From positions 4,216,001 through 4,280,000 of the forward strand of contig NZ_CP139558.1 of assembly GCF_034262375.1 (NCBI RefSeq): 64,000 nt of DNA. Reading direction: 5' to 3'. Made by a program: the position numbers and the translations under genes. Positions 49,779-58,579 of the stretch are shown here, one piece after another. The stretch's first letter is position 1; every line of letters begins with the position of its first letter. Source of the DNA: Mucilaginibacter sabulilitoris (lineage in GTDB: Bacteria; Bacteroidota; Bacteroidia; Sphingobacteriales; Sphingobacteriaceae). A model generated the notes under the pieces. It did no database searches. It worked only from the letters and a program-made list of their open reading frames with translations, and was not told where the DNA came from.

Positions 49779-50183
49779 TTATTTAACTTTTACCCAGTGA
49801 TCTTCAACGCGGTTGCCGTTAGGTAGTGTTGCTATTAATTTAAGCGTATCATTACTAACCAAGTAAGCGTATTTTACCGTTTTACCTAATAGTTTTGAAG
49901 GCTGGCTGCAATAAGTTTGCGTTTCGAAACAGCTGTCGGCCTGCAACTTATAGTCGCCTTTTTCATAGATAAAGGGTTTCTCACCTTTTTCAATCACAAG
50001 CGCTTCATAATGCTGCTCATCATAAGTCCGCTGCAATTTGTAAGCTGTTGATGCTGTATCCATTTTACCGTTCAGCAAGCCACCTCTGTATTCCCAAGTT
50101 CCATTTAATGAGCTTTGGTCAATAGTAAATGCGCATAAGCATACTATAGATAAAAAAACAAGACGTAGTTTTTTCATAGGCAT
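49779..50183 (-). CDS. Exported lipocalin-like protein
   Basis: A 134-residue protein with a signal peptide (about 1-20). The mature part is all-beta-like: SSLNGTWEYRGGLLNG, KGDYKLQADSCFETQTY, TLKLIATLPNGNRVEDHWVK. This is the lipocalin-like, DUF4488-type pattern of Bacteroidota. Two cysteines could form a disulphide. Translation of the gene begins 4 bases after hemF, so they share a transcript. Confidence 0.65.
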   Translation of the reverse strand: MPMKKLRLVFLSIVCLCAFTIDQSSLNGTWEYRGGLLNGKMDTASTAYKLQRTYDEQHYEALVIEKGEKPFIYEKGDYKLQADSCFETQTYCSQPSKLLGKTVKYAYLVSNDTLKLIATLPNGNRVEDHWVKVK

Positions 50184-50187
50184 AATA

Positions 50188-51102
50188 TTAAGCCCAGTTA
50201 ACGCCTTTTTTTAGTAAGGATAGGGTTTTTTCTTCCTCGCTGCCTGGGGTTGCCTGATAGTTATAAAGCCACTTGGCAGTAGGCGGTAAACTCATCAATA
50301 TAGATTCGATGCGCCCGTTGGTTTCCAAACCAAATTTGGTGCCTGCATCATAAACCAGGTTAAACTCGGTATAACGGCTGCGGCGCTGATATTGCCAGAG
50401 CTGTTGCTGTTCTGTGAACGGAGTATGACGATTACGCTCAACCAACTCCGTATACACCGGAATGAATGAGCGGCCCAGCGCTTTTGAGAATTCAAAAATA
50501 GTATCCCATGATAATTCATCATTTGCGGTTAGCCTGTCGTAAAATATGCCTCCTATGCCACGGGTCTCGTTACGGTGTTTGATGAAGAAATAGTCATCGG
50601 CCCATAGTTTAAACCGGTGATAAAAATCATCATAATAGCTATCACAAACAGCCTTAATACTACTGTGGAAAAATTGGGCATCGGCATCAATAATATAATG
50701 CGGTGTAAGATCTATCCCCCCACCGAACCACCTTATAGGTTGTTGCCCTTCACCAAATGACGATGGCATTTCAAAATACCTGATATTCATGTGGATGATT
50801 GGTACCATCGGGTGATTTGGATGGATCACTATAGAAACGCCGGTTGCGAAAAAATCGTCAGATTCTACCTGGAGCGCTCTTTTCATATTCTCGGGTAATT
50901 GGCCATGCACGGCCGAAAAATTCACACCGCCCTTTTCAAATATATTACCATTCTGAATAATACGGGTACGACCACCACCGCCGCCTTCACGCTCCCATTT
51001 TTCTTCCTCAAACTTGCTTTTACCATCGGTCAGCTCAAGTGCCGCACATATCTCATCCTGTATCTGCTGATAATCGGTAGTTATTTGTTCTTTGCTTATC
51101 AT
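50188..51102 (-). CDS. hemF: Oxygen-dependent coproporphyrinogen III oxidase
   Basis: A 304-residue aerobic enzyme that oxidises coproporphyrinogen III to protoporphyrinogen IX in heme synthesis. Markers: GGGGGRTRIIQNGNIFEKGGVNFS (about 38-62), IHPNHPMVPIIHMNIRYFE (about 97) and WFGGGIDLTPHYI (about 124). It is full length and alone in its pathway in this window. The promoter region is embedded in repeats. Confidence 0.95.
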   Translation of the reverse strand: MISKEQITTDYQQIQDEICAALELTDGKSKFEEEKWEREGGGGGRTRIIQNGNIFEKGGVNFSAVHGQLPENMKRALQVESDDFFATGVSIVIHPNHPMVPIIHMNIRYFEMPSSFGEGQQPIRWFGGGIDLTPHYIIDADAQFFHSSIKAVCDSYYDDFYHRFKLWADDYFFIKHRNETRGIGGIFYDRLTANDELSWDTIFEFSKALGRSFIPVYTELVERNRHTPFTEQQQLWQYQRRSRYTEFNLVYDAGTKFGLETNGRIESILMSLPPTAKWLYNYQATPGSEEEKTLSLLKKGVNWA

Positions 51103-51103
51103 T

Positions 51104-51210
51104 AATTATTGAATTATTGATTTACTGAGTTATCGGATCATATAAACGGTAAAATTAGCAAACTATTGACTTGACTGACTACTAAATTCAATAATCAATA
51201 ATTCATTAAT
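51104..51210. repeat. AATTATTGAATTATTG inverted repeat
   Basis: AATTATTGAATTATTGATTTA at 51104-51124 and its approximate complement TTCAATAATCAATAATTCATTAAT at 51187-51210 flank about 60 bases. The element fills the whole gap between hemF and the MFS gene, so it must contain the hemF promoter. Confidence 0.5.
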
Positions 51211-51216
51211 CCAAAC

Positions 51217-52449
51217 TTAACTGATCTCTGCGTAATCCAGATCTTTGCCAAATGTTTCTTTTAACTGGCTTAATGAAAGCAATGCAATAAGAGTCAGTAT
51301 CCCCATCATAATATAACCACTTGTGATCATTCCATAGTGCCCCTTAAATGCATTGAATGCCAATGTAATTGGAATAAGCGAACCTCTCACGAAATTTGGT
51401 ACTGTTGTAGTTACTGTTGAGCGTATGTTGGTGCCAAACTGCTCGGCGGCAATAGTAACAAAAGTTGCCCAATAGCCAACAGTACAACCCATAAAGAAAC
51501 ATAACCAAACAAAGTGCTGACTTGTAAGTCCCTCGGCGCTTAAATAGCAAAAAACGCTTATAACCGAAAGTAGTAAAAATACCACCATGGTAAGTTTTCT
51601 TGACCTGGTGATCTGAGCGAGTATGCCAGCAAATATATCGCCAACGGCTATACCTATGTAGCTGTATAACACACCATCGCCGGCGCTTAGAGCATCTTTT
51701 GCCTTTAAAGCTACCCCAAATTCAGGGCTGAATGTAACGAGTACCCCAACAACATACCATAACGGTGCGCCTATTAAAATGCAGAATATATATTTTTTAA
51801 ACCTGGCCCAGTTGCTGAAAAGCATAAAAAAGTTTCCTTTTGATACCTCGGATTTCTCTATATTTTTAAACATACCCGATTCAAAAGTTCCTATTCTTAA
51901 CAAAAGTAAAAGTATGCCTAATCCACCGCCTACTTTATAGGCATTTTGCCAGCCATGCTTGGCTACCATTACTGCGGCAGCTGCGCCAAATAAGCCAATT
52001 ACTGCTACAATCATGGTTCCATAACCGCGTTTTTCCTTACTTAGCGTTTCGGTTACCAGCGTAATACCGGCGCCCAATTCGCCTGCCAGGCCTATACCCG
52101 CAATAAAGCGGATAATAGCATACATGTTTACGTCGTTAACATATGCATTTGCAAAATTGGCCACAGAATAGAGTAATATAGAACCAAAAAGTACCTTTAT
52201 GCGCCCCAGCTTATCGCCAATAACACCCCACAAAATACCGCCTAATAGCAAACCAAACATTTGTACATTGATGATAAACTGCCCTTTGGTAAGCATGTCG
52301 GCATCGGAAACGCCGATGTCATGCAGACTACTTTTTCTTACTATTGAAAAAACCAGTAAATCATATATATCAACAAAATAACCCAAAGAGGCAACGAGAA
52401 CAAGAAAAACGGCATTCCTTGTAAGTTTGGCAGAAACAGTTGTATCCAT
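51217..52449 (-). CDS. MFS transporter, paralogue of the one at 493
   Basis: A 410-residue transporter with 12 helices; start set at the ATG at 52449 (MDTTVSAKLTRN). The TM2-3 loop GVIGDKLGRIKVLFGS and GLAGELGAGITLVTETLSKEKRGYG match the MFS signature and nearly repeat the transporter at 493-1779, so both are the same metabolite:proton symporter subfamily. Substrate unknown. Likely co-regulated or specialised copies; the pair lies 50 kb apart. Convergence with hemF leaves no operon partner. Confidence 0.88.
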   Translation of the reverse strand: MDTTVSAKLTRNAVFLVLVASLGYFVDIYDLLVFSIVRKSSLHDIGVSDADMLTKGQFIINVQMFGLLLGGILWGVIGDKLGRIKVLFGSILLYSVANFANAYVNDVNMYAIIRFIAGIGLAGELGAGITLVTETLSKEKRGYGTMIVAVIGLFGAAAAVMVAKHGWQNAYKVGGGLGILLLLLRIGTFESGMFKNIEKSEVSKGNFFMLFSNWARFKKYIFCILIGAPLWYVVGVLVTFSPEFGVALKAKDALSAGDGVLYSYIGIAVGDIFAGILAQITRSRKLTMVVFLLLSVISVFCYLSAEGLTSQHFVWLCFFMGCTVGYWATFVTIAAEQFGTNIRSTVTTTVPNFVRGSLIPITLAFNAFKGHYGMITSGYIMMGILTLIALLSLSQLKETFGKDLDYAEIS

Positions 52450-52512
52450 TTTTAATTTAGGTGTTTGGACGGCTAAAGTAACAGAATTATATATAATCAA
52501 AAATTTAAACAC

Positions 52513-52543
52513 AAAAAAACCCCTGTTTATGCAGAGGTTTTTT
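52513..52543 (-). terminator. Terminator of cspA
   Basis: On the minus strand AAAAAACCTCTG pairs with CAGGGGTTTTTT (one mismatch) around CATAAA, then TTG. It sits 18 bases after the cspA stop. Confidence 0.8.
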
Positions 52544-52561
52544 GCTAATAATTTAGGTTAA

Positions 52562-52759
52562 CTATGCTTTTTTTACATTTACAGCCTGCAGTCCTTTTCT
52601 TCCTTCTTCCACTTCGTAAGTAACTTCGTCATTATCTTTAATGGCATTTACGCCGCCTTGTACGTCTTTGAAGTGTACAAAAAGATCTTTACCATCATCG
52701 GTAACAATAAAGCCGTAACCTTTTTGTGTGTTAAACCATTTTACTTTTCCAGTTTTCAT
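52562..52759 (-). CDS. cspA: Cold shock protein
   Basis: A 65-residue single cold-shock domain that binds single-stranded RNA and DNA. RNP1 KGYGFI and RNP2 LFVHF are both present, and the size is normal for CspA-type RNA chaperones. The transcript ends in a clear terminator 18 bases after the stop codon. Long AT-rich 5' region (52760-52900), consistent with the usual structured leader of csp genes. Confidence 0.95.
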   Translation of the reverse strand: MKTGKVKWFNTQKGYGFIVTDDGKDLFVHFKDVQGGVNAIKDNDEVTYEVEEGRKGLQAVNVKKA

Positions 52760-52900
52760 AATTATAATTATCGTATTAAAAAATTCGTGTTAAGATTAAA
52801 AACTAAAGCCAAACTGAAAATAAAATGGTTTTAATAATCAGAAGGAATAGATAAACCTGCCTTTTTCAAATATATAAAATTATTAATAAACCAAATAAAA

Positions 52901-53536
52901 TTATTTGTTTGGTTGCGGAGTTATCCTTAAATAAGGTTTTACCGCTTTATAACCCTTTGGAAATTTGGCAGGAATGTCTTCGGTTTTAATAGCTGGTACT
53001 ACAACTACATCTTCCCCGTCCTTCCAGTCAACAGGTGTTGCTACGCCGTAGTTGGCAGTTAACTGCAGCGAATCTATCACCCTCAATATTTCCTGAAAGT
53101 TACGTCCTGTTGATGCCGGATACGTGATGATCAGCTTTACAGCTTTATCCGGCCCTATGATAAATAATGACCTGACAGTTGCGTTTACCGACGCATTTGG
53201 GTGTATCATATCATAAGCTTCAGAAATTTTACGGTCCTCATCGGCAATGATGGGGAAATTTACCTCTACACCTTGAGTTTCGTTGATATCCCCTATCCAT
53301 CCATGGTGTGAATCAACCGAATCAACACTTAATGCCAATACTTTAACATCTCGTTTATCAAACTCGCTTTTTAGTGCTGCTGTTCTGCCCAGTTCGGTAG
53401 TACAAACTGGTGTATAATCGCCAGGGTGTGAAAAAAGTACGCCCCAGCTATCGCCAAGGTATTCATAAAAATCAATGTCTCCTGCTGATGTTTTAGCTTG
53501 AAAATTTGGGGCTTTATCGCCTAATCGTAAACTCAT
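52901..53536 (-). CDS. 1-Cys peroxiredoxin (Prx6 type)
   Basis: A 211-residue peroxidase that reduces hydrogen peroxide and organic peroxides. The peroxidatic Cys is in GDYTPVCTTELGR (about residue 47), with conserved FPIIADEDRKISEAYDMI and the C-terminal extension of the Prx6 group (VDWKDGEDVVVVP, FPKGYKAVKPYLR). No resolving cysteine partner is visible. Single gene, divergent from GH15. Confidence 0.92.
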   Translation of the reverse strand: MSLRLGDKAPNFQAKTSAGDIDFYEYLGDSWGVLFSHPGDYTPVCTTELGRTAALKSEFDKRDVKVLALSVDSVDSHHGWIGDINETQGVEVNFPIIADEDRKISEAYDMIHPNASVNATVRSLFIIGPDKAVKLIITYPASTGRNFQEILRVIDSLQLTANYGVATPVDWKDGEDVVVVPAIKTEDIPAKFPKGYKAVKPYLRITPQPNK

Positions 53537-53697
53537 GATTATGTTATTTATGTATAGATAATGACTACTAAGTTAATATACATTAATTAATAAATCAAAA
53601 TTTTAGATGTAATTATAGTGCAATTTACGCCAACATTACTGAGATATTATTGTTGAACTTTTGATTATACACATATTGCACAAAAACTGTAAACTTA

Positions 53698-55482
53698 ATG
53701 AGCAGACATACCTACGACACCGGAATAATTGGAAACTGTGCCTTTTTGGCCCATATTAATAAAAACACTAATGTAGACTGGCTTTGCTGGCCACGTTTTG
53801 ACAGTACTTTCATTTTTGGCGGTTTGCTGGATAAAAAGAAAGGCGGCGAATTTTCTATTCTGCCGGAGGGCGAATATACTTCGCAACAGCACTATCTGGA
53901 GAATACAAATGTTTTAATAACTGAAATAAGCCCTAAAAGTGGCGGAAAATATCGTGTTACCGACTTTGCTCCACGCTTTTACCAACACCAGCGTTATTAT
54001 AAACCACTTATGTTGTTCAGGAAAATTGAGGCTATTGAAGGCTCCCCACGGGTTATTGTTAAATGTGAACCGGTATCTGAATATGGGGCAGTAAAGCTTA
54101 GCGTAAACCGCGGAAGCAATCATATACAATACCTTGGCGGCGAGGAAAGCATCAGGCTTACTACCAATATACCAATAAGCTATGTTTTTGATGAACAACC
54201 GTTTGTATTAAACGAAACTAAGTATCTTGCTTTAACCTACGGCGAACCACTCGAAGCGGCTTTGATTTCAACAGCCGACAGGTTTTTGGCCGAAACCATC
54301 CAATACTGGCGTACCTGGATCAAACACTCTTCTATTGCAACTTATTACCAGCCTTTTGTGATCCGTTCGGGGTTGGCTTTAAAAATACACCAGTTTGAAG
54401 ATACCGGCGCTATTATAGCAGCAAGCACAACAAGCTTGCCCGAATCACCTGGGAGCGGCCGTAATTGGGATTACCGTTATTGCTGGCTGCGCGACACTTA
54501 CTATGTAATAACTGCTTTAAATCACATAGGGCATTTTGAAGAAATGGAAAAATATTTTGGCTATGTTACTGATATTTCCTTTTCTGAAGACGACCGGTAT
54601 CAGCCACTTTACGGAGTGACAGGCAAGAAAAACCTTGTTGAACATATTCTGGCCGACCTGGATGGCTATATGGGTAACCAGCCTGTACGTATAGGTAACC
54701 AGGCATATGAGCACATACAGAATGATATTTATGGCCAGGTAATGATATCCATGCTCCCATTGTATACCGATCATCGCTTTGTTTTTTCAGAAAGAAAAGA
54801 TTCTGTAAAATGGATAGAATTTTTGCTTAATAAAATTGAACATACCATAGATGAAAAAGACGCCGGGATATGGGAATTCAGAAACATGGCCAATATACAT
54901 TGTTACAGTAACCTGTTTCAGTGGGCGGGCGCTTCAGCGGCTGAAAAAATGGCCCGAACCATAGACAATAAAGAACTTATAGATAAAGCAATTGCGTTAA
55001 AAGAACAAGCCGCGGCCCACATTGAAAGCTGCTACGATCCGGTAAGAAAAGTGTACACCAATTCGGCAGGAAGCTCTAATCTTGATGCCAGTACCCTGCA
55101 ATTAATTATGATGAATTATCTTGATCCTGAATCGCAGAGGGCTAAAGATCATTTACTTGCATTAGAAAAAGAGCTAAGGACGCCTAATGGATTATTTTAC
55201 AGGTATTTATACACAGATGATTTCGGTAAACCTAAAACTACATTCCTGATTTGTGCTTTTTGGTATGTGGAGGCGCTGGCCAGTGTTGGCCGTTTAGATG
55301 ATGCACAGCGTGAATTTGCCAATTTACTGCAATACTCCAATCACCTGTTGTTATTTAGTGAAGATGTTGATGAGGAAACCGGCAGCCAATGGGGTAACTT
55401 CCCGCAGGCTTACAGCCATGTAGGCTTAATGAACGCTGCTTACCGGATAGCTATTAAATTAGACAGGCCGATATTTTTATAA
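53698..55482 (+). CDS. Glycoside hydrolase family 15 protein (trehalase/glucoamylase-like)
   Basis: A 594-residue cytoplasmic enzyme. An N-terminal beta-sandwich (about 1-200, HTYDTGIIGNCAFLAHINKN) precedes an (alpha/alpha)6 barrel with the GH15 core LPESPGSGRNWDYRYCWLRDTYY (about 245-267) and WEFRNM (about 393) and EDVDEETGSQWGNFPQAYSH near the end, where the catalytic acids lie. Some bacterial GH15 enzymes are trehalases. The gene converges on the trehalose-6-phosphate synthase/phosphatase fusion, making trehalose breakdown a reasonable guess. No signal peptide. Confidence 0.88.
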   Translation: MSRHTYDTGIIGNCAFLAHINKNTNVDWLCWPRFDSTFIFGGLLDKKKGGEFSILPEGEYTSQQHYLENTNVLITEISPKSGGKYRVTDFAPRFYQHQRYYKPLMLFRKIEAIEGSPRVIVKCEPVSEYGAVKLSVNRGSNHIQYLGGEESIRLTTNIPISYVFDEQPFVLNETKYLALTYGEPLEAALISTADRFLAETIQYWRTWIKHSSIATYYQPFVIRSGLALKIHQFEDTGAIIAASTTSLPESPGSGRNWDYRYCWLRDTYYVITALNHIGHFEEMEKYFGYVTDISFSEDDRYQPLYGVTGKKNLVEHILADLDGYMGNQPVRIGNQAYEHIQNDIYGQVMISMLPLYTDHRFVFSERKDSVKWIEFLLNKIEHTIDEKDAGIWEFRNMANIHCYSNLFQWAGASAAEKMARTIDNKELIDKAIALKEQAAAHIESCYDPVRKVYTNSAGSSNLDASTLQLIMMNYLDPESQRAKDHLLALEKELRTPNGLFYRYLYTDDFGKPKTTFLICAFWYVEALASVGRLDDAQREFANLLQYSNHLLLFSEDVDEETGSQWGNFPQAYSHVGLMNAAYRIAIKLDRPIFL

Positions 55483-55508
55483 TATTGGCCCGCCTTTTTT
55501 ATGAATTG

Positions 55509-57707
55509 TTATAATACAGGTTCATGGGTATGCTGAGCAAAGCTGGTCAATAGTTTGCGTACTTCGGCCGGGTTGCGCAGGTAAAACTTAGCTGCGGATA
55601 AGTTGCTTCCTACTTTTATGGTAATGGCGCTTTCCGGTAATGCTTTAAAGATATCTTCGTCGGTATAATCATCGCCAAAAGCGATAATAAAATCGTAGTC
55701 CTTGCCCTCAGTGAGAGTTAAAGCAGCTTTACCTTTATTAACATCCATATTCTTAACTTCCAGCACCTTATCCCCTGCTAAAAGTTGCAATCCTTTATCA
55801 CTGGCAAGGTATTTCAGGTTATTCATTAATTCGCTGGCCCTAAGCTCGCCTAAACCATTTTGAGCTTTGCGGTAATGCCACACTAATGAATATGTTTTTT
55901 CTTCAATAAATGAACCCGGAGTTCGGTCTACATAAGTTTCCAGAATAGGATAAATATCATGTTTCCACTGGTCAGAAAGACCAGAGATCTTATGCCATGT
56001 AGTATTATGCTGCTTAAACCAAGCTCCATGCTCTGCTATAAGGTACATATTGGTATTGCTAAACCACTCGTCAAGATTCTCATGCTTGCGGCCACTGATC
56101 AATACTACCTGGTTAGCTGGATCCTCAATCAATTTGTTGATGATATTATATAACTCTCTGTCCGGACTGGCTTGTTCAATGTTTGATTTAAAATTTACCA
56201 ATGTACCATCGTAATCTAAAAAGATGATGCGTTTTTTGGTTTTAATATACCGGTTAACGATGGATTGTTCTGTAGCAAAACTTACGTGCCTGGCCTGCAT
56301 AGATCGCTGCATGAGTTTAACCTCTTTAAGGCGGTCCATAAAAATTTTAACCCAGTGCGAAATATTGAATTTTGCCACCAGTTGCCGCATGGGTATCATC
56401 CTTCTATGCTGCTCTTCCAGCGGCATATTAATAGCCTGCAATATGGCCCGGCAAACCTCGCCGGTGTTGTTAGGGTTAACAATAATAGCGTCAATTAATT
56501 CTTTAGACGCACCAGCCATTTCGCTCATAATCAATACCCCATCATTATTAATACGACTGGCTACATACTCTTTGCTCACCAGGTTCATACCATCGCGCAT
56601 GGGCGTTATCAGGCATACATCGGCAGTATAAAATAATGCAGAAAGCATCTCGATCGGGAACGAACGGTAGTAATAATGTATTGGTGTCCAATCCATGGTT
56701 CGGTATATGGAATTGATGTTACCTACCTTTTTATCAATTTCATCACGCAGGTGTGCATATTGCGGGACAGTATCTCGCGACGGCACTACGATCATGTACA
56801 ACGCTATTTTTTCAATGCATTCCGGACATAACTGCAGCATGAGTTCAAAGGCTTGTAAACGTTGTAATATACCCTTGCTATAATCAAGCCTATCAATAGA
56901 CAAGATCAATTTATTGCCTTTAAAATTATTCCTGATGAGCTCTACCTGTTCCTGAACTTCGGGCTGTAAAGGGAGTGTTGCATATTTCTGCTCGTCTATG
57001 CCCATCGGAAATGACTCAATCACGATGGAACGCTCATCCATAGTAATGATATTTGATGAAGATGCTACAGGCAAAATGCGGGTAGCTGACCCTAAAAAGT
57101 GGCGCACATCATCAAATGTATGGAACCCGATCAGATCGGCACCTAAAATACCTTCCAGTAATTCAGAGCGCCAAGGGATAAGTCTGAACATTTCGTGCGA
57201 AGGAAATGGTATATGCAGGAAAAAGCCGATAGAAACATCGGGCAGTTCCTGCCTTACCAAACCCGGTACGAGCAATAGCTGATAATCATGCACCCAGATA
57301 ACATCACCGGGTTCAGCAATACTTAATATAATATCCCTGAACTTTTGATTTACAGCTTTATAATAGTCCCAGTTTGATTGCTTATAATTGGCATACGTTG
57401 AGGCATAATAATGAAAAACCGGCCATAGCACCTCGTTAGAAAATCCTTCGTAATATTGATTGATTTCTTCCTGGTCAAGAAAAACCGGAATAAGGCTTAA
57501 TTCTTTTAATTGATGTGTTACCTGGTCTTTATCCTGCTGGTCGGTTATTTCTACTCCGGGCCACCCTATCCACACATTATCACCCTGTTTATATATTGAA
57601 CCTAATCCGGTTGCTAAGCCTCCCTCACTTGGTGATAAAATATAATCATCGTCTGATTTGGAAATTTTAACTGGTAGCCGGTTAGATACAATTATGGTTT
57701 TAGACAT
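55509..57707 (-). CDS. otsA: Bifunctional trehalose-6-phosphate synthase / phosphatase
   Basis: A 732-residue fusion. The N-terminal GT20 domain (about 1-460) makes trehalose-6-phosphate from UDP-glucose and glucose-6-phosphate: IVSNRLPVKI, WVHDYQLLLVPGLV, HIPFPSHEMFRLIPWR, DRLDYSKGILQR and DGMNLVSKEYVA. The C-terminal HAD domain (about 490-720) is an OtsB-type phosphatase: FLDYDGTLVNF, ISGRKHENLDEW, AEHGAWFK, FGDDYTDEDIFKA. Both active sites are complete, so one protein can make trehalose. Converges with GH15; the stops are 26 bases apart. Confidence 0.95.
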   Translation of the reverse strand: MSKTIIVSNRLPVKISKSDDDYILSPSEGGLATGLGSIYKQGDNVWIGWPGVEITDQQDKDQVTHQLKELSLIPVFLDQEEINQYYEGFSNEVLWPVFHYYASTYANYKQSNWDYYKAVNQKFRDIILSIAEPGDVIWVHDYQLLLVPGLVRQELPDVSIGFFLHIPFPSHEMFRLIPWRSELLEGILGADLIGFHTFDDVRHFLGSATRILPVASSSNIITMDERSIVIESFPMGIDEQKYATLPLQPEVQEQVELIRNNFKGNKLILSIDRLDYSKGILQRLQAFELMLQLCPECIEKIALYMIVVPSRDTVPQYAHLRDEIDKKVGNINSIYRTMDWTPIHYYYRSFPIEMLSALFYTADVCLITPMRDGMNLVSKEYVASRINNDGVLIMSEMAGASKELIDAIIVNPNNTGEVCRAILQAINMPLEEQHRRMIPMRQLVAKFNISHWVKIFMDRLKEVKLMQRSMQARHVSFATEQSIVNRYIKTKKRIIFLDYDGTLVNFKSNIEQASPDRELYNIINKLIEDPANQVVLISGRKHENLDEWFSNTNMYLIAEHGAWFKQHNTTWHKISGLSDQWKHDIYPILETYVDRTPGSFIEEKTYSLVWHYRKAQNGLGELRASELMNNLKYLASDKGLQLLAGDKVLEVKNMDVNKGKAALTLTEGKDYDFIIAFGDDYTDEDIFKALPESAITIKVGSNLSAAKFYLRNPAEVRKLLTSFAQHTHEPVL

Positions 57708-57817
57708 GTTGTTACTTTATAATTAATAATTTTATTACTTATTAATAAAGGTAAAAACGGCCGATTTGTTTGTCAAATAATAACAATAAGTGCAAATTTG
57801 ACACTTTTTATATAATG

Positions 57818-57849
57818 GAAAAGCCACCCCAATATGTCGGGATGGCTTT
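57818..57849 (-). terminator. Terminator after the PepSY-like secreted protein
   Basis: AAAGCCACCCC pairs with GGGATGGCTTT around AATATGTC; on the minus strand it follows the stop at 57874 by about 25 bases and runs into TTTTCC. Confidence 0.7.
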
Positions 57850-57873
57850 CAACTATGAAAACTTTTTGGGGAA

Positions 57874-58353
57874 TTATTTTACTTGTTGGAAAAACTCAAC
57901 ATTAGCTTGTTGTGTAATTCTTACCAACACTTCATGAGTATCATTTTTCAGATCAACGAAGTAAGAAGTTGGGTCGATAGAGTCATTTACATCGGTATTA
58001 GCTTGGTAAACAATAACTTCACCAATTTCATAACCTTTGTAATCTTTAGCAATTTGTTTTAAAGTTTTAGCAGGGATAGCTTTTGCGTCAACTCTTTGTG
58101 TTACACCTAAAAACTCACCGTTAAGATTGTAGAAAGCTGTTTTCTTAACACCATCTACAGTGAAGGTAGCTTTTTGAGTATTTTTAGTTACTGTCCAGTT
58201 AACGTCTTTTGCATCAGCAAAATCAACTGTGAAACCATGCAGAGCTACGTAAGAAACATTAGTTCCACCATCTATTCTTTTAGCGCCATCAGCGGCGAAA
58301 ACATTAACACTTAATAAAGCGGCAATTGCGGTTGTTAAAAATATCTTTTTCAT
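57874..58353 (-). CDS. Exported PepSY-like protein
   Basis: A 159-residue protein with a signal peptide (1-20, NVFAA). The mature domain, VSYVALHGFTVDFADAKDVNWTVT, FTVDGVKKTAFYNLNGEFLGV, LKQIAKDYKGYEIGEVIVYQ, is the PepSY-like/beta-lactamase-inhibitor-like fold common in Bacteroidota exported proteins. Role unknown. A consensus primary promoter with an internal palindrome lies just upstream and a terminator just downstream, so it is a well-defined single transcript. Confidence 0.75.
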   Translation of the reverse strand: MKKIFLTTAIAALLSVNVFAADGAKRIDGGTNVSYVALHGFTVDFADAKDVNWTVTKNTQKATFTVDGVKKTAFYNLNGEFLGVTQRVDAKAIPAKTLKQIAKDYKGYEIGEVIVYQANTDVNDSIDPTSYFVDLKNDTHEVLVRITQQANVEFFQQVK

Positions 58354-58378
58354 GTTCGTTTAAATTTTAAATCCATAA

Positions 58379-58410
58379 CAAAAGTATGTCAAGATTGTCA
58401 ATCTGACAAA
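58379..58410 (-). promoter_or_regulatory. Promoter with palindromic operator upstream of the PepSY-like gene
   Basis: On the minus strand TTTG (58410-58407), 20 bases, then TACTTTTG (58386-58379): a consensus Bacteroidota promoter. The palindrome TTGTCA-GAT-TGACAA (58409-58395) covers the 3' part of the -33 box and spacer, as an operator would. Predicted start near 58372, 19 bases from the ATG. Confidence 0.72.
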
Positions 58411-58523
58411 TAAAAATAAACTTTTATGAATATTTTATAATTATATATGTTTTTTGATAAAAAATTTAAATTTTAGCAATCTACTTAGTGTATAATTTAC
58501 AATATGTAAATATAAAAACGCAT

Positions 58524-58559
58524 AAAAAAATCGATCTGAGCCAAGCTAAACCGATTTTT
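58524..58559 (-). terminator. Terminator after the SDR at 58580
   Basis: On the minus strand AAAATCGGTTTAGC... pairs with ...ATCGATTTT, ending in TTTTTTTATG, 20 bases after the stop codon. The stem is imperfect in its middle. Confidence 0.6.
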
Positions 58560-58579
58560 CACTTCATCTTAACCTTAAT

